DNA from: Strongylocentrotus pallidus
Taxonomy: Eukaryota; Echinodermata; Echinoidea; Camarodonta; Strongylocentrotidae
NCBI GenBank assembly: GCA_030265145.1
Contig: JARBES010000113.1
Location: 18,472,965 to 18,494,776 of the forward strand
DNA: 21,812 bases
Direction: 5' to 3'
The notes under the pieces are model-generated. The model made no database searches. It saw nothing but the letters and a program-made list of their open reading frames with translations, and was not told the origin of the DNA. How positions within the stretch are numbered: the first letter of the stretch is position 1; every line of letters begins with the position of its first letter. Positions 15,813 to 18,628 of the stretch are shown here, one piece after another. The translations under genes and the position numbers were made by a program.

Positions 15813-18628
15813 TTCTCCCTCCACACCTCACAATTACAAGAATACTTCTTACCTGCTCCAGCCTCCTGCCCCTCTCCTCCTTCGTCACCCACAGCAATCT
15901 TCTTCTCAGAGATGCGTCTCGAGGCGCTGCCAAGCCTGGGAGGTGGAACCACTTTAGTGTGGCGAGGATCGTCTTCATCATCACTTCCAGTTGCAGCCTA
16001 TAATCAACAAAAGAAGAAGTATACATTTATATTTCTGATTATTGCTTTCCGTATTTACAATGTATCTGTATTTCACAGTACACACACATTCTAATTGCAG
16101 AATAGAAATAATCTGGTACAATGTGCAATGATATTGCTTTCATTCATATGTGAGCTCTTAAAGCCCCACTGCGCTACTTATAGCTATTTGCGCCCTCTTT
16201 ATAGCAAACAATGCCTAATCGGTGCCTGTTGGTCCCACATGATCCTCTTTTTCTAATGTTAATTGAGAGCTGATTTGATGAGATAACCTCCTGTCAGGGA
16301 CCTTGAAGGGAGGTCTAATCCCCCCTGGCCAAACTAGTACAGACAGGCTTTAATAGACTAGTTCACAACAACATTTAAATGTTATCCATGCCAAACTCTA
16401 CTGCAATACTAACCTATGAATACCTTTGAGTTTGCAAGAGACTTTCCCAACATAGCAACAAAATATCAATGCAATATGAATTCTGAATGCAATATAAGTT
16501 GCAAATTAAGACAAGTGTTGAATCACTACCACATTTAGTTACGATTAATGTGTGAATTAGTCTCTTAGGCTCCATGTATTTCTCAAATCTTTGAAGTACA
16601 TGTAAACCTACGACTACAACATTGACGACGTGCCATTACTTACATCATGCCAGTCTTCCTCCTGGGCTACTTCCGGAGGCAGTTCCTCTCCGACCGCTTG
16701 ATCAAACATCCACAGGAACATGGGCAGCGAGACCCTATACTCCCTTTGCATGCCCTGCAGACTCTGGACCACGGAGTAGAGCATCGCGCCCCTCTTGGAC
16801 ACCGGCAGCAGCTGGTCCCTGATGCGCTCCAGCTGGAAGAGGGCCTGCTCCGCGGCCTCCAGACGGGCGAAGACGGTCTCCTTGTGGTCCACGATGGAGG
16901 AGACGTACTCTGTGTGGGTGGTGATCTCCTGGGAGGAGACTTCACCCTCAAGGACTTGCAGGAGTTTGTCTTCCAGGAACTAGATGGAAAGGATACAGAA
17001 TAGAATGCTAAAATGGTAAGATCACACCCAATAAAGAGGTAGAGGTGTTGTGGTCTAGTGGTAAAGTATATAATTGGACTCTGGACCACAAGGTACAGGG
17101 TTCAAATCCCTGTTACATTACTCTGTGTGGGTGGTGATATCTTGGGAGGAGACCTCCCCCTCGAGGACTTGCAGGAGTTTGTCTTCCAAGAACTGGATTG
17201 GATACAGAATAGGTTAATGCTACTGTTGTTGGTTGACTCAAACTGGTATGGTAAGATCACACCAAATATAGAGGTAGATGTGTTGTGGTCTAGTGGTAAA
17301 GTCATTGGACTGTGAACCACAAGGTATAGGGTTCAAATCCCTGCCACAGTATAACGTTCTTATGGCATGATATTAATCTAGATTTCTGTTCGGTCTAATC
17401 TCCTATAAGTCTACTACCCATTTGGTCTATTGCTCATTACATCTAATAACCAGTTAGTCTAATTCCCAGTTTGTATAACGCCCATTTCGTCTACTATCCA
17501 TTAAAGGTCTGGTAATCATTTGATACTGATTATTATTTATAATTTTATGGTTATTAGATCATATAGATAGTAGACAAAATGGCCATTAGACAAACTGGAA
17601 ATTAGACTAAATGAACAATAGACCATTGATTACTACAAACAGCAATAAATCTGCCAATCTTACCTGTAAGGTCTCTTTGTGTTGCTGAATGGCTCTCAGC
17701 ACCTTCTTCTTCTCCAAGTACAGCATGGGCATGACTCTGGCGAACGCTCGGTCCAGAAGCTCTTCTCGTAGCATCTCAGGAGAGGCGTTGTAGTTGATCA
17801 TGGTCGTCGCCGACGCCGTCCTGGCGCTGAAGTTGGGGTACATGTTGGTGGTAGCCATGGTGACACGGAAGTTCTCATGACCGAGTAACCTGCGTCCGCA
17901 GTATTTGATGAGACGAGCGTCTGTGGTGTCGAGAATGTGATAAATGAATGACGAACTCATTAATTGATGGACAGTGTACGTCACCCGCAAGTTCTCATAA
18001 CCGAGCAGTCTGCATCCACAGTATTTGATGAGAGCATTTATGGTAGTTTTAAGTGTGATATTTCCCCCTTTTTCGAAGACCTTTATTGACGTGCAGTATC
18101 CGACCCACTTCATGAAACCCTAGTTTTCTCTGGAGGCTATTTCTTTTTTCAAAGAATTTAGTACAAGTTGTTTTTCTTAATAACTTTTTTCTTCTTCTTT
18201 ATGAACTCATGACAACTGCAGCCTTTGACCCTATACGGTACTTCACTGTAACAATATCATTCTTTAATGTACAGACATACATGTACCATGTTATTGGGCA
18301 AAGGTTGGTCAAAAGAGCCTTTGTTGATAACTTACCGGTATATACACATGTATATTCTATCACAGACAAGTCTATCACACCAACACTTGATAAATTTATT
18401 AACTTATTTTCCACTATTAAAATAAAGAATGAAATGTTGCAGTATATGGATTCACCCTTTGACCCTAGCTGTGACCTACCTCCACTACCGCCCTCTTCAG
18501 TGCCGTGATTTGCATGGTGGATGAGAGGAGCTGACATGGAATCCACACAGTCTACACTGTTCATCATCAACAGAGGGCGCCCTCCAAGAATGGCCTTCTC
18601 TATACGCACCACCATGGATGGGTCGAAC
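830..18628 (-). CDS. DNHD1: Dynein heavy chain C-terminal region, DNHD1-like, 17 exons, partial at both ends
   Basis: Seventeen exons join as 18628-18480, 17920-17664, 16979-16644, 15997-15853, 15154-14971, 14210-14101, 11498-11268, 10442-10117, 9157-8977, 8455-8237, 7588-7311, 6800-6547, 5717-5426, 4687-4486, 3450-3248, 2861-2722 and 1040-830. All borders are GT/AG and phases agree throughout, giving 1239 codons. Order of landmarks: AAA5 end (RIEKAILGGRPLLM), FLEDKLLQVL, RGAMLYSVVQSL, AAA6 (LLFATLLCINIQ, ILLRLLRPDR), IHAVLYARQMYG, YGNMLTDPWD, LHEVECCMLQGQ, SWVADLKKR, YIRGVYLDGARWD, YQCPVF. In canonical dyneins this region closes the AAA ring and forms the C-terminal domain. Here the usual LGQGQ is INEGTEQQ, WV.LQNCHL is WLVIEDLHL, and FWLSGFFFPQ is LLSVWMGGLVNP. 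That divergence points to DNHD1 rather than an axonemal or cytoplasmic motor; the symbol is an inference. The 5' part and the terminal exon lie outside what I can see. Confidence 0.85.
1056..1411 (-). mobile_element. tRNA-derived SINE, copy S1
   Basis: Minus-strand orientation. A degenerate tRNA-like head (about 1411-1345, containing CACCGGACTGTGG) is followed by a core with CACTAATGTCCTTTGGCAAG. The body includes AAAGCGCTTTGAGAGGG and AGCGCTATATAAGGAC, and the tail is an (ATT)n run at 1056-1075. Related to S2, S3 and S5. Confidence 0.8.
1429..1582. mobile_element. Short foldback MITE, TTTCACAAA ends
   Basis: About 154 bp with imperfect inverted ends: CAGGGACCCGCGTTTCACAA on the left against CAGGGCCCCTTTTCACAAA read inward from the right. 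Inverted ATGACAAATGACA-like sequence follows inside each arm. Non-coding. Probably related to the GGGGTGTTTCA foldbacks elsewhere in the window. Confidence 0.6.
1920..2041 (+). repeat. Direct repeat, left copy, flanking SINE S2
   Basis: About 120 bp sharing GGGGTAGGATTTGGCTAACA and TTGACAAGCAAGTACTACTG with 2323-2446. The two copies stand on either side of a SINE. Confidence 0.85.
2042..2322 (-). mobile_element. tRNA-derived SINE, copy S2
   Basis: Minus orientation. The head at about 2320-2250 has a good B box (GGTTCGAGTCC) and a degraded A box. The core has CACTAATGTCCTTTGGCAAG and GACATTAATC, then GGGTACCTGGTAGGATTATT, and a body ending near 2045. It lacks an obvious (ATT)n tail. Best-preserved tRNA-like head among S1-S3. 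Confidence 0.8.
2323..2446 (+). repeat. Direct repeat, right copy, flanking SINE S2
   Basis: Partner of 1920-2041, roughly 90% alike by eye with small gaps. Confidence 0.85.
2448..2691. mobile_element. Foldback element with GTCAGTGACACA ends
   Basis: About 244 bp with inverted ends of about 31 bp (AGGGTTCAGTGACACAAAGA against AGGGGTCAGTGACACATAGA). Extra partial copies of the end motif (CACAAAGACTTAACTCCA and ACATAGACTTAACTA) lie inside. Non-coding. It ends 25 bp before the donor-side motif of exon 16. Confidence 0.75.
2722..2861 (-). CDS. DNHD1: Exon 16: YIRGVYLDGARWD motif
   Basis: 140 nt, acceptor TTTTTCAG, donor GCAAG before GTAAGC, phase 0 in and 2 out. It encodes VGISCEVSRSLTEDSFDIIH, then GGMYIRGVYLDGARWDLEHG. 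This is the dynein C-terminal signature G.Y..GL.leGArWd...g.l.es.pk, well conserved here. Confidence 0.95.
2982..3046 (+). repeat. Two copies of a 15-bp motif, 50 bp apart
   Basis: AGTCCTGAAAAGGAC occurs at 2982 and again at 3032, each followed by a weaker shared stretch (TAATCTTTCTTTCTTG and TAAACTTTCTTGG). A local, partial tandem duplication in the small intron between exons 16 and 15. Nothing else seen in 2862-3247. Confidence 0.7.
3248..3450 (-). CDS. DNHD1: Exon 15: DLKKRHDQMQAWIKEG and degenerate FWLSGFFFPQ
   Basis: 203 nt, acceptor CTCATAG, donor CAGAG before GTAATT, phase 1 in and 0 out. It encodes LKKRHDQMQAWIKEGKVPRS and then RGHLLSVWMGGLVNPTAVIT. In canonical dyneins the latter is P..FWLSGFFFPQ.FLT. 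The framework (an aromatic plus G, then P.A..T) is retained but the FFFPQ core is lost, which fits DNHD1 rather than a DNAH motor. Confidence 0.93.
3479..3693. mobile_element. Foldback MITE, GGGGGGTGTTTCATAAAG ends
   Basis: 215 bp. The outer 35 bp are a perfect inverted repeat starting GGGGGGTGTTTCATAAAGCT, and the similarity continues imperfectly (GAATGAC) to about 53 bp. Non-coding interior. The best-preserved member of its group in the window. SINE S3 begins directly beyond its right end. Confidence 0.9.
3696..3961 (-). mobile_element. tRNA-derived SINE, copy S3
   Basis: Minus orientation. Head at about 3961-3905 with TGGTCTAGG, a degraded B-box region (GGTTTGAGTCCCG), then the shared core (GGCACTAGTGTCCTTTGGCA, GACATTGATC, ACCCAGGTG) and GGGTAATAAT. 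The 3' end reads CACTATATAAATGG without an (ATT)n tail. Confidence 0.8.
4195..4460. mobile_element. Foldback MITE, TTTCACAAAG ends
   Basis: About 266 bp with long imperfect inverted arms of about 80 bp. Outer ends contain GGGTTTCACAAAGAATAAGA and GTGTTTCACAAAGACTGAGA. Inside are ACTTTAAGTTGGATTTAAC and its inverted partner, then GCAGGC..TCATGCCACT and TGCTCTCACC on both arms. Non-coding. It ends 20 bp from the GT of the exon 14 donor. Confidence 0.88.
4486..4687 (-). CDS. DNHD1: Exon 14: YNSLL..V..SLHEVE and SWVA motifs
   Basis: 202 nt, acceptor CACGTAG, donor GCAG before GTAAAA, phase 0 in and 1 out. It encodes ECHWYNSLLCHVNQSLHEVE, then MLQGQYAMKPSI, DAVPASWVHPN and LISWVA. These follow the C-terminal dynein order E..RfN.LL..i..SL..l..ai.G.vvMs.....a.....vP..W......pl..W..dl closely. 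Confidence 0.94.
4719..4870 (+). mobile_element. Fragment of a pogo/Tigger-like end plus a SINE-like scrap
   Basis: ACAGTCAAACCTGCTTTAGT at 4719 resembles the terminal repeat of pogo/Tigger-type DNA transposons; no matching right end was found. It is followed by AAATGGGTACCTTGCAATTG and GGGGTAATAG, which recall the SINE core on the other strand. Both calls rest on short matches. Confidence 0.4.
5050..5340 (-). mobile_element. 5'-truncated LINE, 3' end of reverse-transcriptase ORF and tail
   Basis: Minus strand. Translation gives RSRSFHVASAELWNKLLENQ and, after one frame change, TVDNFKTRLKTFLFKILSN. This is the usual end of CR1/L2-type LINE polymerase ORFs (..F.vaap.LWN.LP.......v..FK..LKT.LF). 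A short 3' UTR follows with GCGCTGTATAAGTACGG and an (ATT)n-like tail at about 5060-5075. A dead, 5'-truncated insertion in the intron between exons 14 and 13. Confidence 0.75.
5426..5717 (-). CDS. DNHD1: Exon 13: C-terminal domain entry
   Basis: 292 nt, acceptor TTTCCCAG, donor CTTCAG before GTACGT, phase 2 in and 0 out. It encodes GLDFLMYLDNLYEIQHSGPR, a polar insert, then ISNAIDSITERLPSIVDLGE and a hydrophobic end SIGFVLLQ. The end joins ECHWYNSLL in exon 14, like the dynein ..vl.QE..RfN.LL junction. The internal part is poorly conserved. Confidence 0.87.
5718..6361. other. Intron, no gene or clear repeat
   Basis: First part of the intron between exons 13 and 12. AT-rich and non-coding on inspection; nothing recognised until the SINE fragment at 6362. 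Confidence 0.6.
6362..6520 (+). mobile_element. 5'-truncated SINE, copy S5
   Basis: Plus orientation. CTGGCTGGAAGGCTTCCCAG, GGGAGTGGAGATTGTGCACA and CCAATGACCGAGGTAATAGT match the inside of SINE S1 read on its own strand. It continues through GTAAAGTGCTTAG and AAGCGCTATATAAAAGC to a TTATTATTATT tail. The tRNA head is missing. Confidence 0.8.
6547..6800 (-). CDS. DNHD1: Exon 12: YGNMLTDPWD motif
   Basis: 254 nt, acceptor GATGCAG, donor GCAAG before GTATGA, phase 0 in and 2 out. It starts VVYGNMLTDPWDHLYLTTIV, the equivalent of the hallmark eVqYGGrvTD..D..lL...l of dynein heavy chains (YGG is changed to YGN). It then has a Ser/Pro-rich stretch (SVTVPTPPANVD) and an acidic segment (WLEEKWDEEIG). 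Confidence 0.93.
6801..7310. other. Intron, nothing recognised
   Basis: Intron between exons 12 and 11. AT-rich, non-coding, no repeat noticed. Confidence 0.6.
7311..7588 (-). CDS. DNHD1: Exon 11: IHAVLYARQMYG segment of the C-terminal region
   Basis: 278 nt, acceptor AAACAG, donor TCTGAG before GTAATG, phase 1 in and 0 out. It encodes STTLRGVVYGACVIHAVLYA and RQMYGARGLSQYQAFSKVQV, matching the dynein pattern f.l..FHa...eR..fG..GWn..Y.F...D. It ends LAELCSLISE, the helix that leads into the YGG.vTD motif. Confidence 0.93.
7589..8076. other. Intron, nothing recognised
   Basis: AT-rich part of the intron between exons 11 and 10. No coding or repeat signal seen. Confidence 0.6.
8077..8147 (-). 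pseudogene. Duplicated 3' edge of exon 10
   Basis: A 71-bp diverged copy of 8229-8325. It keeps the donor (CTCAAGACAG before GTTAGT) unchanged. It has a 17-bp deletion and smaller changes in the coding part, so it does not maintain the reading frame. It has no acceptor and is followed by a trinucleotide tract. Probably a dead fragment of a local duplication of a piece of the dynein gene. Confidence 0.85.
8148..8222 (+). repeat. (ACC/ACT)n trinucleotide tract
   Basis: An impure run of CCACCACCACTACCACTACC-type trinucleotides. It lies exactly between the two copies of the exon 10 edge. Confidence 0.9.
8237..8455 (-). CDS. DNHD1: Exon 10: FRLWLTS-like segment
   Basis: 219 nt, acceptor TCACTAG, donor ACAG before GTTAGT, phase 1 at both ends. 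It encodes IAANSQSRFCIWLTSEPSGR and then LDDLLQSVRIISWD, the counterpart of h..FRLwLTS.p...FP..iLq.s.kit.EpP. It ends MEVVTLSQDDILKT. The 3' edge, with its donor, has a diverged second copy about 150 bp downstream in the intron. Confidence 0.92.
8456..8976. other. Intron, nothing recognised
   Basis: Intron between exons 10 and 9. It contains a short GAGAGAGAGAGAG run at about 8590 and an A+T-rich remainder. Confidence 0.6.
8977..9157 (-). CDS. DNHD1: Exon 9: degenerate LGQGQ / QNCHLA region
   Basis: 181 nt, acceptor ATTCAG, donor GGAG before GTATTG, phase 0 in and 1 out. It encodes KKSIPYERIAINEGTEQQVA followed by DGWLVIEDLHLASNLFLSNL. In motor dyneins these are the very conserved S.GQGQ...A and G.WV.LQNCHLA.sW.p.LE. 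The core hydrophobic pattern and HLA are kept, but the glycine/glutamine cluster and QNC are gone. The 5' edge of the exon is duplicated in the upstream intron. Confidence 0.9.
9097..9236 (-). repeat. Tandem duplication at exon 9, copy A (holds the real 5' edge)
   Basis: 140 bp made of the first 61 nt of exon 9, its acceptor and about 80 nt of intron. It is repeated at 9246-9375. Confidence 0.85.
9246..9375 (-). pseudogene. Tandem duplication at exon 9, copy B (extra 5' edge)
   Basis: A diverged copy of 9097-9236 with an intact acceptor (CAG at 9306-9308). It reads KKSIPYERIAINEGTEHQVA in the same phase as exon 9, with one residue change (EQQV to EHQV). The exon sequence breaks off after about 60 nt into non-exonic DNA. 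The only donor-like site at the break is CAG before GTTGCC. Most likely non-functional. Confidence 0.85.
9873..10097 (+). repeat. Two-unit tandem repeat, period about 145 bp
   Basis: Units at about 9873-9950 and 10018-10097 share TGATCTTTGA, GACCC(C/T)AAAATCTAATCAG and TCATTGGCTCTGCAAGATAC. The spacer contains TTGAGATAACACGATCACAA. It resembles a dispersed tandem repeat rich in TGACCTTTGACC-like motifs that I recall from marine invertebrates; the family name is not known to me. Confidence 0.75.
10117..10442 (-). CDS. DNHD1: Exon 8: AAA6 LRPDR motif
   Basis: 326 nt, acceptor TATAAAG, donor GCACAG before GTAGGG, phase 1 in and 0 out. It opens with a polar insert (EERPVDEQGQTSPQSSPD) and then gives NEFHQLILLRLLRPDRFPAA, a strong match to the dynein F.kL...r.LRPDR signature. 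Further on, AVMVLMPPSP replaces the canonical P.i.ilspG.DP strand, followed by VDILQTYAQ. Confidence 0.92.
10443..10997. other. Intron, no gene recognised
   Basis: Part of the intron between exons 8 and 7. The plus-strand open frame at 10511-10768 is Ile/Tyr/Lys-rich with no motif. Nothing else seen. Confidence 0.55.
10998..11246. mobile_element. Foldback MITE, GGGGGTGTTTCACAAA end
   Basis: About 249 bp with about 66-bp imperfect inverted arms. The outer part is GGGGGTGTTTCACAAACATC against GGGTGGTGTTTCACAAAAAT. Inside are CTCTAAGTTGGACTTAA and the inverted CTCTAAGTTGGTCTTAA. The same family as the element at 4195. Its right end lies 15 bp from the GT of the exon 7 donor. Confidence 0.88.
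11268..11498 (-). CDS. DNHD1: Exon 7: AAA6, W..I..LS region
   Basis: 231 nt, acceptor GTTACAG, donor ACAG before GTGAGG, phase 1 at both ends. It encodes NPGLGTMELTLLDFGCDAPP, then PDKWEDILAISVLPGPLDSL, and ends in PGKWEEWYQSSEPERLALPL. The W-x-x-I-x-x-LS and W..W patterns match the AAA6 segment of dynein heavy chains that precedes the RPDR motif. A foldback MITE ends 22 bp from the exon border. Confidence 0.9.
11499..12110. other. Intron, possible old repeat near 11735
   Basis: ATCATCATCATCATTTATTT at about 11735 is followed by CCATCTTAAGATGGG. This looks like the tail of a minus-strand retroelement, but no polymerase sequence was identified. The rest is AT-rich and unassigned. Confidence 0.4.
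12111..12361. mobile_element. pogo/Tigger-like MITE
   Basis: 251 bp between CAGTGGAACCTCGTTATAAC and its inverted partner CAGTGGAACCTCATTATAAT (one change in the first 19). A TA precedes the left end; the right flank is not TA. The CAGTGGAACCTCGTTATA end is typical of pogo/Tigger-type Tc1-mariner elements. No transposase; internally deleted or a MITE. Confidence 0.85.
12719..12911 (-). mobile_element. SINE S4 with tRNA-Thr-like head
   Basis: Minus orientation. Head 12908-12836 has a clean A box and D arm (TAGCTCAGTTGGTAGAGC), an anticodon loop of CTTGTAA type (TGT, Thr) and a B box (GGGTTCGAAAC). The anticodon, T and acceptor stems pair poorly, so it is not a working tRNA gene. The body keeps CCTTTGG and GGCATTAATCC, like the core of S1-S3, then a CCGAGGGCTTTAAGTCC-type stretch on the plus strand. 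Confidence 0.8.
12912..14039. other. Intron, nothing recognised
   Basis: AT-rich intron sequence between SINE S4 and the minisatellite, with a 12-13 bp poly-A at about 13968. No coding or element signal seen. Confidence 0.6.
14040..14095 (+). repeat. Minisatellite, 14 bp x 4, next to exon 6 donor
   Basis: Four uninterrupted, identical units of GGGGAACGTTGGAT. The last unit runs into TCCTAC, the complement of the exon 6 donor GTAGGA at 14100-14095. In the pre-mRNA the array therefore starts at about intron position +6. Confidence 0.95.
14101..14210 (-). CDS. DNHD1: Exon 6: AAA6 LLFATLLCINIQ helix
   Basis: 110 nt, acceptor TTTTAG, donor CAAG before GTAGGA, phase 2 in and 1 out. It encodes SLYDEHRLLFATLLCINIQY and then an acidic helix EEELALLLQG, the counterpart of L.E.DKLLFS.LLC..I......I...EW..FL.G in dyneins. 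The donor sits immediately beside a four-unit 14-bp minisatellite. Confidence 0.9.
14211..14809. other. Intron, nothing recognised
   Basis: Intron between exons 6 and 5 up to the LINE fragment. No coding or repeat signal seen. Confidence 0.55.
14810..14957 (-). mobile_element. LINE reverse-transcriptase palm fragment
   Basis: Minus strand, one open frame: PMQVTCGVPQGSILGPLLFL followed by LYIYDINCCSNILKFVLFAF. GVPQGSILGPLLF..YIND. is the conserved block of non-LTR reverse transcriptases (CR1/L2/Jockey-like). The catalytic FADD has decayed to FAFC. Nothing of the rest of the element is visible; a solitary scrap starting about 13 bp beyond the exon 5 donor. Confidence 0.85.
14971..15154 (-). 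CDS. DNHD1: Exon 5: acidic linker then start of AAA6 helix
   Basis: 184 nt, acceptor GAATCAG, donor GACA before GTAAGT, phase 1 in and 2 out. The first half continues the acidic linker (ESSIEEDEVSAEGPAGTS). The second half returns to helical dynein-like sequence (NQVKQLVDCLTQTVFQNVRQ), the segment just before the AAA6 L..LLF..LLC helix. A LINE reverse-transcriptase fragment begins about 13 bp beyond the donor. Confidence 0.8.
15212..15406 (+). mobile_element. TTAA-flanked MITE, copy A
   Basis: 195 bp from TTAAAGCCCCACTGC to GACGGGCTTTAA. Both ends carry TTAA plus an inverted AGCCC. It lies in the intron between exons 5 and 4. Copies A and B differ by roughly one base in twelve by eye, so the family is moderately old. 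Confidence 0.85.
15715..15828 (+). repeat. CT-rich microsatellite
   Basis: Impure (CT)n tract, GA-rich in the transcript. It lies in the intron between exons 5 and 4, starting 24 bp beyond the exon 4 donor. Long open frames on both strands here are low-complexity artefacts. Confidence 0.95.
15853..15997 (-). CDS. DNHD1: Exon 4: acidic, low-complexity linker
   Basis: 145 nt, acceptor GATTATAG, donor GCAG before GTAAGA, phase 0 in and 1 out. It encodes AATGSDDEDDPRHTKVVPPP and then a Ser/Arg/Glu/Gly-rich stretch ending GEGQEAGAG. I know of no dynein domain with this composition. Position and phase place it as an insert between the RG..LY helix and AAA6. It is probably disordered and surface exposed. 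The call as an exon rests on clean splice sites, the phase match on both sides and an open frame; sequence similarity does not help. Confidence 0.75.
15998..16157. other. Intron, nothing recognised
   Basis: Short AT-rich intron piece between exon 4 and MITE copy B. The remainder of this intron, 16354-16643, is also featureless. Confidence 0.6.
16158..16353 (+). mobile_element. TTAA-flanked MITE, copy B
   Basis: 196 bp, same orientation and ends as the copy at 15212 (TTAAAGCCCC ... AGGCTTTAA). Located in the intron between exons 4 and 3. Non-coding. Confidence 0.85.
16644..16979 (-). CDS. DNHD1: Exon 3: LEDKLL helix and RG..LY motif between AAA5 and AAA6
   Basis: 336 nt, acceptor CATCTAG before TTCCTGG, donor GAT before GTAAGT, phase 0 at both ends. 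It starts FLEDKLLQVLEGEVSSQEIT, the family-wide LED.LL..L signature. This is followed by a helical region (RLEAAEQALFQLERIRDQLL) and SKRGAMLYSVVQSLQGMQ, the counterpart of VA.R.S.LYF.I..L..I. It ends acidic, EVAQEEDWHD. This is the longest exon in the set and one of the best matches to dynein heavy chains. About 74 nt of its 5' edge is duplicated upstream. Confidence 0.92.
16906..17118 (-). repeat. Tandem duplication at exon 3, copy A (holds the real 5' edge)
   Basis: 213 bp made of the first 74 nt of exon 3, its acceptor and the adjacent intron with a tRNA-like sequence. It is directly followed by copy B. Confidence 0.9.
17047..17117 (+). repeat. tRNA-like sequence (SINE head), copy A
   Basis: GTTGTGGTCTAGTGGTAAAG carries an A-box-like motif. 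The T arm CAGGG-TTCAAAT-CCCTG pairs perfectly and contains the B box. The acceptor and anticodon stems are poor. No SINE body follows. Likely a solo SINE head or tRNA pseudogene. Confidence 0.65.
17119..17349 (-). pseudogene. Tandem duplication at exon 3, copy B (extra 5' edge)
   Basis: Head-to-tail with copy A. It keeps a good acceptor (CCAATCCAG) and an open frame, FLEDKLLQVLEGEVSSQDIT then THTE, in the same phase as exon 3 with one conservative change. The codon after THTE is TAA, made at the duplication junction. Use of this acceptor would truncate the protein. No convincing donor. Confidence 0.9.
17282..17350 (+). repeat. tRNA-like sequence (SINE head), copy B
   Basis: 69 nt. Possible 7-bp acceptor stem (GTTGTGG with CCACAGT, two wobble pairs), A-box-like TGGTCTAGTGG and B box GGGTTCAAATCC. 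The loop CTGTGAA would give a GTG (His) anticodon but its stem does not pair well. GACTGTGAACC...GGTTCAAATCC resembles the heads of SINEs S1-S3. Not called as a functional tRNA. Confidence 0.65.
17391..17627. mobile_element. Foldback element with repeated GTCTA/CCATTT motifs
   Basis: About 237 bp. The left arm carries GGTCTATTGCTCATT, CAGTTAGTCTAATTCCCAGT and CCCATTTCGTCTACTATCCA. The right arm carries inverted counterparts (GGCCATTTTGTCTACTATCT on the other strand). A run of related short motifs builds each arm. AT-rich loop, non-coding. It ends 31 bp from the exon 2 donor motif. Confidence 0.75.
17664..17920 (-). CDS. DNHD1: Exon 2: AAA5 C-terminal strands, FRVTMATTN motif
   Basis: 257 nt, acceptor CCACAG, donor TTACAG before GTAAGA, phase 1 in and 0 out. 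It encodes DARLIKYCGRRLLGHENFRV followed by TMATTNMYPNF, the counterpart of the dynein segment NP.FRLY.TT...NPHY. It continues as an alpha-helical stretch (LREELLDRAFARVMPMLYLE) that leads into the LEDKLL helix of the next exon. The 5' edge has a diverged second copy 120 bp upstream in the intron. Confidence 0.88.
17861..17940 (-). repeat. Duplication at exon 2, copy A (holds the real 5' edge)
   Basis: Contains the first 60 nt of exon 2 and its acceptor. It aligns with 17981-18060 at a constant offset of 120 bp. Confidence 0.8.
17981..18060 (-). pseudogene. Duplication at exon 2, copy B (decayed 5' edge)
   Basis: About three quarters identical to 17861-17940 by eye. It still reads LIKYCGCRLLGYENLRVT in the same phase. 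The AG acceptor at the aligned position is lost. The oldest-looking of the exon-edge copies. Confidence 0.8.
18061..18473. other. Intron, nothing recognised
   Basis: Remainder of the intron between exons 2 and 1. AT-rich with no element or coding signal; the plus-strand open frame at 18209-18508 runs antisense into exon 1. Confidence 0.6.
18480..18628 (-). CDS. DNHD1: Exon 1 of those visible: end of AAA5
   Basis: 149 nt. The acceptor is ATACAG before GTTCGACCC and the donor is GGAG before GTAGGT. The first base completes a codon begun upstream and the last base opens one (phase 2 in, phase 1 out). It encodes RFDPSMVVRIEKAILGGRPL, matching the AAA5 stretch VE.AI..G.P.LLEN of dyneins. The canonical LLEN(V)GE is changed to LMMNSVD. 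A Gly/Glu-rich tail (EEGGSG) runs into the next exon. Its 5' edge is copied twice more upstream in the intron. The exon before it is not in the window. Confidence 0.85.

Noticed and set aside
15590-16026. Long open frames on both strands around the CT-rich tract
   Set aside because: They are Ser/Leu or Arg/Glu low-complexity translations of the (CT)n microsatellite. Only 15853-15997 minus is supported as an exon by splice sites and phase.
16667-17089. 140-residue minus-strand frame overlapping exon 3
   Set aside because: It is exon 3 read in the wrong frame. The dynein motifs are in the frame of 16644-16979.
17047-17350. Two genuine tRNA genes
   Set aside because: Anticodon stems do not pair and the copies differ in the anticodon. 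They sit inside a duplicated intron block. SINE-head or pseudogene is more likely.
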